DNA from: Nitrososphaera sp.
GTDB taxonomy: Archaea > Thermoproteota > Nitrososphaeria > Nitrososphaerales > Nitrososphaeraceae
Direction of reading: 5' to 3'
Assembly (NCBI GenBank): GCA_025450475.1
Contig: JANWHJ010000002.1
Coordinates: 1-12,872, forward strand
Length of the DNA: 12,872 bases
A model generated the notes under the pieces. The model saw only the letters and a list, made by a program, of their open reading frames with translations, searched no databases and was not told the origin of the DNA. Of the stretch, positions 5,574 through 11,372 are shown one piece after another. The position numbers and the translations under genes were made by a program. Numbering within the stretch: position 1 is the stretch's first letter; the number at the start of each line of letters is the position of its first letter.

Positions 5574-7022
5574 TCACAGGTAGTCGAGCCCCTGGTCTTC
5601 CTTCCAGAGCCCAAGCCTCTGGTGCAGCCAGGGGTAAAAGTTGGCATCGCCATTTTCAAACTCTTTCTTGATTATCTTAATGATGTTCTTTGATACCTGT
5701 CCCGGCTTGCCGTAGATCTGCATCTTGTTCTTGAGGTTCAAGCCTAGACCGCCCTCCCTGTCGTACGCTCCATTGACTATGGAGGTGATCCAGCCCGGGC
5801 TTAGCGGCGGAACCAGCACGTTGCTCTTTGCGTCAAATATGGTTTCCGGTCTGTCGGTGTTGAGCCTGATCGTCAAAGACGTCACCTTTGGGAAGTAAAG
5901 CAACTCTTCCTGCATCGAACCTGAGTCCGTCATTTCAGCCCAGCAGCGGCCGCTGTCAAGGAATTCAATGACGTTTGAATATTCCTTCCACAGCGGAGTA
6001 ATCAGGAACTTGTCAGGATGCTCTTCTGCAAGGCTCTGCAGTTTCGATTGAAGGTTGTACTGCTTTAATGCGGACATGGTTGCATTCAACATTACAAGCA
6101 CCACCTGCTTATCGGTGTTCTTAATCAGCTCGACGAGCCCGCCAATTATAGAAGTGAAACGCCTGTGTGTCAGGTTCTCCCTCCGGTGGATATCCATCCT
6201 TATCCATTCTCCCTTTTCTAGCTGCGGATATATGTCGAAGACGCTTTGGTGTGGCTTCTCTTTCCGCTTCTGGTAAATCGCGTCTACCACAGAGTTGCCC
6301 ACCACGTGGACAAAGTTCTCAGGGTACCCTTCCCTCACGAGGTTGTCTCTGTTCAACTTGGTCGGTGCAAAAAAGAACTGGGTCCCGGCAGAACATATCC
6401 AAGTGTCAATCTGTTCCGGGAATGGCTCCTCCCTTGCAAGGAACCATTTGCCGTCTAACTGGCTGCTGATGAAATTCCGTACTTCTGATTTTGTTGGCTC
6501 CCTACCTGCCTTCAGCTGCTTGATTGCTTCAGGGCTCATGGAGCGGAGGCCTGCCTCGTTCTGCCCTACCTTTTGCCCCATGCCAAAGACCCAGGCAAGC
6601 GGAGCAATGCCTGCAACTAATGTGTCCCCGTGGACTATGGGCAGGAGCGACTCCGTGCCAAAATTCTTCCTGCAATACCGGCCAAATGAGCCGAACTTTA
6701 CAATCAACTCGCTTGCCTTTTCCATCAGGTCGCCCCTGATCTGGAGGTTGCAACCTATGAATTGCTGCAGGTTGAACTCCTCGATGCCGAAGCCTAGTAC
6801 TTCGTCAAAGTGCTGGCCGGTGTTGATCACGAAAACTGGCAGGTTTTCTTTTGCTGCTTCTATAACCAGCGGCGCCTGTTTGTAAAAGTCCGGCTTTGTG
6901 CCGGTCACTATCCCAAGGACGGGGGTTCTTTCCTTGTGCGCCATTGCAAATACCGACTGAAGGCTATCAGATAATTTGATTGGCAAAAGGTTGCGTGATA
7001 CGTCAATCTCTCTTACGTTCAA
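5574..7022 (-). CDS. UDP-N-acetylglucosamine 2-epimerase homologue, enlarged and divergent
   Basis: A 482-residue GT-B-fold protein of the WecB/MnaA (Epimerase_2) family, which interconverts UDP-GlcNAc and UDP-ManNAc; typical members have about 370 residues. Recognisable are VTGTKPDFYKQAP (39-51), NTGQHFDEVL (67-76), VHGDT (130-134), NEAGLRS (155-161), FFAPTKLNRDNLVREG (217-232), GNSVVDAI (242-249), HRREN (279-283), TDSGSMQEE (365-373) and RPET (391-394). Three departures stand out: an insert at about 162-199, PFPEQIDTWICSAGTQ (200-215) where the usual sequence is PxPEExNRxxTDHxSD, and a C-terminal extension ending WKEDQGLDYL. The TTG start overlaps the upstream gene's stop by four bases (TTGA), suggesting translational coupling. 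An ATG at residue 27 is an alternative start, just before the conserved core. Activity as a true 2-epimerase is likely but not certain. Confidence 0.82.
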   Translation of the reverse strand: MNVREIDVSRNLLPIKLSDSLQSVFAMAHKERTPVLGIVTGTKPDFYKQAPLVIEAAKENLPVFVINTGQHFDEVLGFGIEEFNLQQFIGCNLQIRGDLMEKASELIVKFGSFGRYCRKNFGTESLLPIVHGDTLVAGIAPLAWVFGMGQKVGQNEAGLRSMSPEAIKQLKAGREPTKSEVRNFISSQLDGKWFLAREEPFPEQIDTWICSAGTQFFFAPTKLNRDNLVREGYPENFVHVVGNSVVDAIYQKRKEKPHQSVFDIYPQLEKGEWIRMDIHRRENLTHRRFTSIIGGLVELIKNTDKQVVLVMLNATMSALKQYNLQSKLQSLAEEHPDKFLITPLWKEYSNVIEFLDSGRCWAEMTDSGSMQEELLYFPKVTSLTIRLNTDRPETIFDAKSNVLVPPLSPGWITSIVNGAYDREGGLGLNLKNKMQIYGKPGQVSKNIIKIIKKEFENGDANFYPWLHQRLGLWKEDQGLDYL

Positions 7023-7474
7023 CGAAGGTCATCCAGGTTGCTGCTAATGCGCCTTCTTTTCGAAGCTGCGATCAAAAACCCGCCGACTGCTGTCACGCCA
7101 ACGCCGGCTGCTATGAAAAAATATGGCACGAAGCCAACTACTCCAACGACATACTGGTCAGGGATTCTCGCCAGCAACGGAATACTGGCTGCCATGCCCG
7201 CTATCATGATGATGCCCCCAGCTACCAGCACCGTTCCTCCTATACGGGCGCCATAGGTCTTGGTCATGCCAAACACAAAGCCTGCCAACACCACGCACGG
7301 CGCTGCAGAGATAAATATACTCTGCAGCATGAGGCTTCCCGGATCGACGACGCGCTCCGGCCCGACTCCTTGAGGCCCTATGAGAAAATTGTACAATGAG
7401 AGCAAAAGCACGACAAACATCAACGACAGGCCGAGAGATGCAATTGAAGTCCAATCCTCCAGCTTCAGCTTCAT
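7019..7474 (-). CDS. Four-helix membrane protein of unknown function
   Basis: A 151-residue protein with four hydrophobic segments at about 11-32, 49-70, 78-100 and 109-137. It has a short charged N-terminus (MKLKLEDW) and a basic C-terminus (KRRRISSNLDDLR), so both ends are probably cytoplasmic. Glycine-rich helices (GGIIMIAG, GVGVTAVGG) suggest close packing. I do not recognise a named family. It is the first gene of a two-gene leftward unit, and the epimerase start overlaps its stop by four bases. It may therefore anchor or partner a step of glycan synthesis, but that is only positional. TATA-like ATTTAATTA at 7501-7509 gives a leader of about five bases. Confidence 0.7.
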   Translation of the reverse strand: MKLKLEDWTSIASLGLSLMFVVLLLSLYNFLIGPQGVGPERVVDPGSLMLQSIFISAAPCVVLAGFVFGMTKTYGARIGGTVLVAGGIIMIAGMAASIPLLARIPDQYVVGVVGFVPYFFIAAGVGVTAVGGFLIAASKRRRISSNLDDLR

Positions 7475-7500
7475 TGCTAAAACACTATTTTCCGGTTTGG

Positions 7501-7509
7501 TAATTAAAT
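7501..7509 (-). promoter_or_regulatory. TATA box of the membrane protein–epimerase unit
   Basis: The minus strand reads ATTTAATTA, centred about 31 nt before the ATG at 7474, predicting a transcript start around 7479 and a very short leader. It is the only good box upstream of the two-gene unit. Confidence 0.5.
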
Positions 7510-7592
7510 CATTCGTACGTGTTCAACGGCTATACTATGGAAGATTCTACGAAATTCGGTCAACTGTATCTTATGTATGGACTACGAACGAA

Positions 7593-7814
7593 TTAAAGTC
7601 TGCTACGCTGTTCCTTCCCTCTTGGAGTAACCAACCACTTAGAGCCATTATAGGCTATCAACTTGTTATGTCTCAGAAAAAATATCCACATTTTGACCAA
7701 CTGGCGGTCATCGTTCAACGTCATTGTTATATGCTCTTCGCTCTTACCTTTGACTAGACATTCCATCACATAGACTGCTTGATTCAACCCCCGTAGCCGA
7801 AGGGGGTCTAACAT
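7593..7814 (-). CDS. Small winged-helix DNA-binding protein
   Basis: Starting at the ATG at 7814 the product has 73 residues. A helix with VYVMECLVKG (14-23) is followed by a second helix (DDRQLVKMWIFFLRHNKLI, 35-53) and then a wing-like hairpin, YNGSKWLVTPRGKE (55-68). The 'LVTPRGKE' ending is common in small archaeal single-domain winged-helix regulators. The frame stays open back to a GTG at 7997, but that extension (low complexity, no motif) is probably antisense to the remnant described at 7822-8235; ATG at 7823 is another candidate. No clear TATA box or Shine-Dalgarno site was found, so the start is uncertain. Target unknown. Confidence 0.5.
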   Translation of the reverse strand: MLDPLRLRGLNQAVYVMECLVKGKSEEHITMTLNDDRQLVKMWIFFLRHNKLIAYNGSKWLVTPRGKEQRSRL

Positions 7815-7821
7815 AGTAGCC

Positions 7822-8235
7822 ATGATCAGAAATGCCAAGTGGGATCCAAATGCTATTGCTGCTCTAGTCGCTATCAATCTGAGACGAAAGCTTGCGTCAA
7901 ATATGCTGATCGTTTTACAACATCCCGCTTCAGCCTTCAAAGATAGGTACGATGGTTTAGTACTGTATAGGCGAGAAAGTCTGGCGATTGACTCCACTAT
8001 AAGAAATGAGTCCGATGGGACATCTCAGGAATTTGTGTATTTTGTGCAGGTCGAAGATGAACAAGGTTATGTTGTATTCATTTCATCTCAAGACGGTGCA
8101 CTTCGAAATGGTGAGGAGGAAATATCTTTCAGTTTGAGATTGGTCCTACCTTATAGGATCATACTATGCCGACCAAGCCAGCCAGCTCTTTCCTGCTTGC
8201 AGAGCCCAGTATTTCGGCCGCCTTTTCAGGCCTAA
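7822..8235 (+). pseudogene. Remnant of a thaumarchaeal Ig-like (beta-sandwich) surface domain
   Basis: In this frame only the part at about 7954-8145 looks protein-derived: SLAIDSTIRNESDG, QEFVYFVQVEDEQGYVVFIS, SQDGALRNGEEEISFSL. The alternation of hydrophobic and polar residues and the order 'TIRN…FVY-VQV-D–G–V-S-GAL–GE' resemble a repeated extracellular beta-sandwich domain that I recall from large thaumarchaeal surface proteins. The usual following part (a W-T-P turn and FVW strand) is missing. The frame instead runs into the 3' end of the GalT-like gene on the other strand with non-protein-like sequence, and the N-terminal 40 residues have no signal peptide. I therefore read this as a decayed fragment. 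A short intact divergent protein is the alternative. Confidence 0.35.
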
Positions 8236-9187
8236 TGTTGTTTACGAAAACCCCAAAACCGCGTTCCAGTCCTGACCAGGTGTTAAGCTGTGGATAGACT
8301 TCTATGTGCCAGTGGATCTGGCGGCTGTTCTTTTTCTCAGGGGACAGGTGAAATACAAGATTGTAAGGTGCATCCTTAAGCGCCTTTGACATGCCTCCAA
8401 GTGTCGCCCTCAGCATCAGTCCAAGGTCGTTTATTTCCTTCTGCGTTATCTTTGAAAATGATGTGATGTGCCTCTTTGGGTATATCCAGAATTCGTACGG
8501 ATAAGTCGGAGCCCACGGGCAGAACGCGAGGAAGCTATCTGTCGCGAGTATCTGACGCGGGCCGCTTGACTCAACTCCAATGATGTTGCACGCAGGGCAG
8601 TTGCCGTTTTCGTTCATGAACCGATGTGAGCCCTCGGCCTCGAGCTCTATCACCGGAGGGATAGTGGAAAATGTGACGATGTGAAGGTGTGGGTGAGATA
8701 CATGCGCGCCTGCGCCTGCGCCACTGTTGACATAGATCGAAACATAGGTCACACTCTTTTGCGTATAAAGCCACCTAACGCGGTCTTGGATGACTACAAG
8801 CACGTTGCCCCACTGCTCGACTGATATTTGCGATAGGCTCTGCTTGTGCTCCGGCGACGCAACTACTATCTGATGATAGCCGTAAGCCGGCTCGCTGTAA
8901 AGCGGCTTGTCACTATAGCTCGTAGTCGAAGCGGTCGCGACCACTGGATTCTTGCTCTGAAATACCCTCACTGACCAGTCCTCGATGACGCTGTCCTCGC
9001 TGTCTGAGAGACGCTGGAGCATCCCGTCCTGGACCACCAATGCAAGCAGGGCTAGCTCTGTCATTGATTCATTGCCTGGGCAGTATGGGCACTTGCCTCC
9101 GTCTCCTGCCTTCTCACTTAAAGCTGCGCCGGAGTCTGGCACGACAACAAACTTGTCGAGAACATAGTCTTTGCGCAGGTCTCCCAA
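8159..9187 (-). CDS. galT: Galactose-1-phosphate uridylyltransferase-like nucleotidyl transferase (HIT superfamily) with HPHLH motif
   Basis: A 342-residue protein with the GalT domain pair: MGDLRKDYVLDKFVVV at the N-terminus, a zinc knuckle CPYC (33-36), the active-site segment HVSHPHLHIV (162-171), a second knuckle CPAC (197-200), FCPWAPTYPYEFWIYPKRHI (222-241), and IHWHIEVYP (291-299) in the C-terminal half. GalT enzymes exchange UMP between UDP-glucose and galactose-1-phosphate through a uridylylated His. H167 would be that His, and H292/H294 match the C-terminal zinc or structural histidines. Where GalT has Gln (HPHxQ) this protein has His169, as in hydrolytic HIT proteins (HxHxH). It may therefore act as a nucleotide-sugar or dinucleotide hydrolase or phosphorylase rather than GalT. 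Start is TTG; TATA-like TTTAATTAA lies at 9220-9228. Confidence 0.8.
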   Translation of the reverse strand: MGDLRKDYVLDKFVVVPDSGAALSEKAGDGGKCPYCPGNESMTELALLALVVQDGMLQRLSDSEDSVIEDWSVRVFQSKNPVVATASTTSYSDKPLYSEPAYGYHQIVVASPEHKQSLSQISVEQWGNVLVVIQDRVRWLYTQKSVTYVSIYVNSGAGAGAHVSHPHLHIVTFSTIPPVIELEAEGSHRFMNENGNCPACNIIGVESSGPRQILATDSFLAFCPWAPTYPYEFWIYPKRHITSFSKITQKEINDLGLMLRATLGGMSKALKDAPYNLVFHLSPEKKNSRQIHWHIEVYPQLNTWSGLERGFGVFVNNIRPEKAAEILGSASRKELAGLVGIV

Positions 9188-9219
9188 ATCCTAAAGCCCT
9201 AAAAAATGCTCTATTTGCT

Positions 9220-9228
9220 TTTAATTAA
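9220..9228 (-). promoter_or_regulatory. TATA-like box of the GalT-like gene
   Basis: Minus-strand TTTAATTAA is centred about 37 nt before the TTG start at 9187, allowing a leader of about ten bases. It lies just after the stop of the zinc-finger microprotein upstream, so the GalT-like gene probably has its own promoter. Confidence 0.45.
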
Positions 9229-9241
9229 AGGTTCTGTAAGT

Positions 9242-9379
9242 TCATTTGCCGAGTGAAAACTCCAATGCTTTCGTGCACCGCCCGCAAATGTATTTCCCAC
9301 TTCTTGCCATCCCAAAGTCTTCAGTTTTTTCGCCTTTGTCATCCACGACAACGCGCTGGCAAAATCTGCATTGCTCCAA
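9242..9379 (-). CDS. 45-residue CxxC…CxxC zinc-finger microprotein
   Basis: A TTG at 9379 on the minus strand opens 45 codons to TGA. The product begins MEQCRFCQRVVVDDKG and contains C4-x2-C7 and C32-x2-C35 (YICGRC), 24 residues apart, with a charged loop between: a classical four-Cys zinc site. The frame is closed by a TAG nine codons upstream of the TTG and contains no ATG ahead of the first Cys pair. TTTTAATA at 9403-9410 lies 27 nt before the TTG, predicting transcription start at the start codon itself; that agreement supports both gene and start. It precedes the GalT-like gene by 54 bp on the same strand and is divergent from apgM. Function unknown. Confidence 0.6.
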   Translation of the reverse strand: MEQCRFCQRVVVDDKGEKTEDFGMARSGKYICGRCTKALEFSLGK

Positions 9380-9402
9380 CGCAGGACGTATACCCTATCT
9401 GC

Positions 9403-9410
9403 TATTAAAA
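9403..9410 (-). promoter_or_regulatory. TATA box of the zinc-finger microprotein
   Basis: Minus-strand TTTTAATA is centred 27 nt before the TTG at 9379, the spacing of a leaderless archaeal promoter. Confidence 0.5.
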
Positions 9411-9460
9411 GAACTGTTTGCAGTAGATGAAGAAGGTACACTCAACATAATCTCACAAAC

Positions 9461-9468
9461 AATAAATT
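9461..9468 (+). promoter_or_regulatory. TATA-like box supporting the apgM start at 9491
   Basis: AATAAATT is centred about 27 nt before the ATG at 9491. No comparable box is placed correctly for the TTG at 9467, eight codons earlier, so the box favours the ATG as the start. Confidence 0.4.
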
Positions 9469-9490
9469 GACCAAGAGTTCTTCCGGCAAT

Positions 9491-10759
9491 ATGAAAGACA
9501 TTAGGCTAGTCTACGTCTTGCTCGACGGCGTTGGCGACCTACCCCATACGTCGTTGAACGATTTGACGCCGCTTGAAGCGGCATATACTCCAATCCTCGA
9601 TTCGCTGGCAAGGAACGGCGCGATGGGCACGGTTATAAGTGTCGGCAGGGGGATCGCGCCTCAATCCGACATTGCAGTCTTCAATATGCTCGGTTATAGC
9701 TTTCGCGACGGCAGTTATGTCGGCAGGGGTGTAATCGAATCTATCGGCTGCAATATCGATTTTCGCGATGGCGACCTAGCCCTGCGTGGCAATTTTGCTA
9801 CGGTCGACAACAGGTTGAAAATAGTAGATAGGCGCGCCGGCAGGGTCATAAGCACCGCGGAGGCAAATGCGGTCTGCAAGACTCTCTGCGATGAAATCAA
9901 GTTCAGTGACAGGGACGCCTCAATCGCGCTAGAACCCACAATCGCCCATCGCGTCGTGATCAGGCTCAGGCATGGCCGGATGAAACTATCAGACAGGATT
10001 ACCAACACGGATCCGGCCTACGACAAGGTTGAGGGCATGGGCATTGCAAAGGACACCACCGGCGACATGTTTGTACAAAAGTCAGCCGCAGAGGAAGACA
10101 GCGATCAGGCAAGGACGGCGGCAAAGCTACTGAATGAGTTCACAACACAAGTTGTGGAGCTGCTGCGGGACCATCCGATAAACAAGACGAGGGTCGCGGC
10201 AGGAAAAAGGGCAATGAACTGCATACTTGCGCGAGACTCGGGCAACATGTACCCCCAGGTTATTCCCATCAACAAAAAACACGGTATCACTGTTGGCTGT
10301 ATTGTAGACATGCCTGTTGAGATCGGAATTTCCAAGGTTCTTGGCATGGAGATGTTTCAGGCCGGCGACATTAATGCCTATGAAGAGAAGGCACACGTTG
10401 CTGCAAGGAGCCTAAAGTCAGTCAACGCGGTCTATGTCCACATCAAGGGGCCGGACGAATTTGGGCACGACGGCGACGCGAGAGGAAAAAAGAAGAACAT
10501 CGAGGACATTGACAGGCGCTTCTTTGGCCCTCTCGTGCAGGAACTGCAAGGCAATGCTGCAATAGTCGTGTCAGCCGACCACTCTACTCCCTGCTTAAAG
10601 AAGGGCCATAGCGACGACCCGGTCCCTCTGCTAGTATCTGGTAGTATGATAAAGCAGGATGGGAGCGCTAGGTTCACAGAAAACTATGCGAAGCGTGGCA
10701 GGCTGGGCATGCTCATGGGCGCAGACGTCCTTCCCGCAGTATTAAAGATGGTAGGTTAG
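9491..10759 (+). CDS. apgM: 2,3-bisphosphoglycerate-independent phosphoglycerate mutase, archaeal type
   Basis: An alkaline-phosphatase-superfamily enzyme that interconverts 3- and 2-phosphoglycerate in glycolysis/gluconeogenesis using two metal ions and a phosphoserine. From the ATG at 9491 it has 422 residues, about the normal length for archaeal ApgM. Motifs (numbered from that ATG) are VLLDGVGD (9-16), with the first metal-binding Asp, and the phosphorylated Ser in APQSDIAVFNMLGY (56-69). Others are GRGVIE (78-83), HIKGPDEFGHDGD (317-329), SADHSTPC (361-368) and HSDDPVP (373-379), providing the remaining metal-binding Asp/His. An in-frame TTG at 9467 would add eight residues, but the TATA spacing and the family start (MKDIRLVYVLLDGVGD) favour ATG. 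Its TAG stop overlaps the TAA of the convergent small membrane gene in TTAG. Confidence 0.93.
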   Translation: MKDIRLVYVLLDGVGDLPHTSLNDLTPLEAAYTPILDSLARNGAMGTVISVGRGIAPQSDIAVFNMLGYSFRDGSYVGRGVIESIGCNIDFRDGDLALRGNFATVDNRLKIVDRRAGRVISTAEANAVCKTLCDEIKFSDRDASIALEPTIAHRVVIRLRHGRMKLSDRITNTDPAYDKVEGMGIAKDTTGDMFVQKSAAEEDSDQARTAAKLLNEFTTQVVELLRDHPINKTRVAAGKRAMNCILARDSGNMYPQVIPINKKHGITVGCIVDMPVEIGISKVLGMEMFQAGDINAYEEKAHVAARSLKSVNAVYVHIKGPDEFGHDGDARGKKKNIEDIDRRFFGPLVQELQGNAAIVVSADHSTPCLKKGHSDDPVPLLVSGSMIKQDGSARFTENYAKRGRLGMLMGADVLPAVLKMVG

Positions 10760-10926
10760 TATGCGTTCCCAAGTATCTGCAACAGGTACTTGCGGTACAA
10801 GACGGCGAGCGCGATTCCGACGGCCACAGGCGTTATGCTGTAAACCCAATAGCCAAGTACCATCAAGAATAGGCCAATAATGAGCATACCAAGTCCTGCG
10901 AGCGGGTTGACGTATTCGAACTGCAA
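10756..10926 (-). CDS. 56-residue two-helix membrane microprotein
   Basis: On the minus strand a TTG at 10926 opens 56 codons to TAA. The product begins MQFEYVNPLAGLG and has two hydrophobic segments, about 9-29 and 32-44, joined by a short turn, then YRKYLLQILGNAY. Further upstream the frame stays open but has no ATG, GTG or TTG close by, and the shared TATA element at 10943-10949 lies 20 nt before the TTG, slightly close. The stop overlaps apgM's stop by three bases. Coding is supported by the hydrophobic pattern and by the way the gene fits exactly between apgM and a divergent promoter. Function unknown. Confidence 0.55.
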   Translation of the reverse strand: MQFEYVNPLAGLGMLIIGLFLMVLGYWVYSITPVAVGIALAVLYRKYLLQILGNAY

Positions 10927-10942
10927 GCGGTAAACCTTAGGG

Positions 10943-10949
10943 TATAAAT
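10943..10949. promoter_or_regulatory. Shared TATA element between two divergent microprotein genes
   Basis: TATAAAT on the plus strand lies 27 nt before the GTG at 10973. The same bases read ATTTATA on the minus strand, 20 nt before the TTG at 10926. Only 46 bp separate the two starts, so one near-symmetric TATA element may serve both, or one gene may use an undetected second element. Confidence 0.55.
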
Positions 10950-10972
10950 CTAGAAAAGCCTTTTGCTCTAGT

Positions 10973-11122
10973 GTGCTGCCAGTCCTTGCGATATTGCCAG
11001 AAGGAAGCGTCAGGGACGAAGGGGCGTTTATCCTCCTGCTGGTCGGCCTCGTGGTGCTTGTTGGCGTCGCAATATATTTGAGAATTAGAAGAAAAATAGA
11101 AGATGAAAAAAATCCCCCGTGA
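10973..11122 (+). CDS. 49-residue single-pass membrane microprotein
   Basis: A GTG at 10973 opens 49 codons to TGA. The product starts MLPVLAILPEGSVRDEG and has one long hydrophobic helix (about 18-37, rich in Leu and Val), then a basic then acidic tail (LRIRRKIEDEKNPP). The positive residues right after the helix predict a cytoplasmic C-terminus. TATAAAT at 10943-10949 is 27 nt before the GTG, so the transcript should be leaderless, and this fixes the start. The TGA stop abuts the stop of the convergent zinc-ribbon gene (TGA|TCA). No family recognised. Confidence 0.6.
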   Translation: MLPVLAILPEGSVRDEGAFILLLVGLVVLVGVAIYLRIRRKIEDEKNPP

Positions 11123-11338
11123 TCACACCGGCATTACTAGGTACAGGCCCGATGCGACACTTATGAGCGCTCCTACGACAGAAACCGTCCTTGCCGACTC
11201 TGGACGTGGAGCATGATACGTGTGCACCGACTTGTCGTTTTCTTTTTCGCAGTTGCTGCACTTCCATAGCACTGCTTCATTGCAAGAGGGACAGTACTCC
11301 GTTGTGATCATCTCTGCCCCGCAGGCTCTACACAGCAT
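11123..11338 (-). CDS. Double zinc-ribbon protein with C-terminal membrane helix
   Basis: Starting at the ATG at 11338 the product has 71 residues. It holds CRAC (3-6) and CPSC (16-19), giving one four-Cys zinc ribbon. CSNC (27-30) followed by H39 and H42 gives a likely second site. A linker rich in Pro/Arg leads to one hydrophobic segment (51-70) that ends the protein, so the zinc domain probably faces the cytoplasm on a tail anchor. TTTAAAAA at 11362-11369 is about 27 nt before this ATG, giving a leaderless transcript. An in-frame start 15 codons earlier (11383) would overlap the end of tfb and is less likely. Such zinc-ribbon plus membrane-helix proteins are common in archaea with unknown roles. 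It follows tfb on the same strand but has its own promoter. Confidence 0.75.
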   Translation of the reverse strand: MLCRACGAEMITTEYCPSCNEAVLWKCSNCEKENDKSVHTYHAPRPESARTVSVVGALISVASGLYLVMPV

Positions 11339-11361
11339 TTCCTGAATTATGGATTCTCTCC

Positions 11362-11369
11362 TTTTTAAA
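11362..11369 (-). promoter_or_regulatory. TATA box of the zinc-ribbon membrane protein
   Basis: Minus-strand TTTAAAAA sits immediately after the tfb stop codon and about 27 nt before the ATG at 11338. It decides that start over the earlier one at 11383 and separates this gene from the gar1–tfb unit. Confidence 0.55.
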
Positions 11370-11372
11370 CGA

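Noticed and set aside
6295..6885. 196-codon plus-strand open frame opposite the epimerase
   Set aside because: It is antisense to the conserved core (HGDT, NEAGLRS) of the epimerase and its translation has no domain-like pattern.
7380..7757. 125-codon plus-strand frame across the promoter and the winged-helix gene end
   Set aside because: It starts inside the membrane protein gene, crosses its promoter and runs antisense to the winged-helix gene; no motif supports it.
7787..7807. GC-rich hairpin ACCCCC … GGGGGT resembling a terminator
   Set aside because: It falls inside the first codons of the winged-helix gene (DPLRLRG) and has no T-run after it, so it is more likely a coding coincidence.
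7815..7997. N-terminal extension of the winged-helix gene to a GTG at 7997
   Set aside because: The extra residues look antisense to the beta-domain remnant, show no motif, and the winged-helix domain is complete without them; start at 7814 or 7823 preferred.
9211..9441. 76-codon minus-strand frame overlapping the zinc-finger microprotein in another frame
   Set aside because: The neighbouring frame has a four-Cys zinc motif with a well-spaced TATA box, while this one has no motif and would overlap it entirely.
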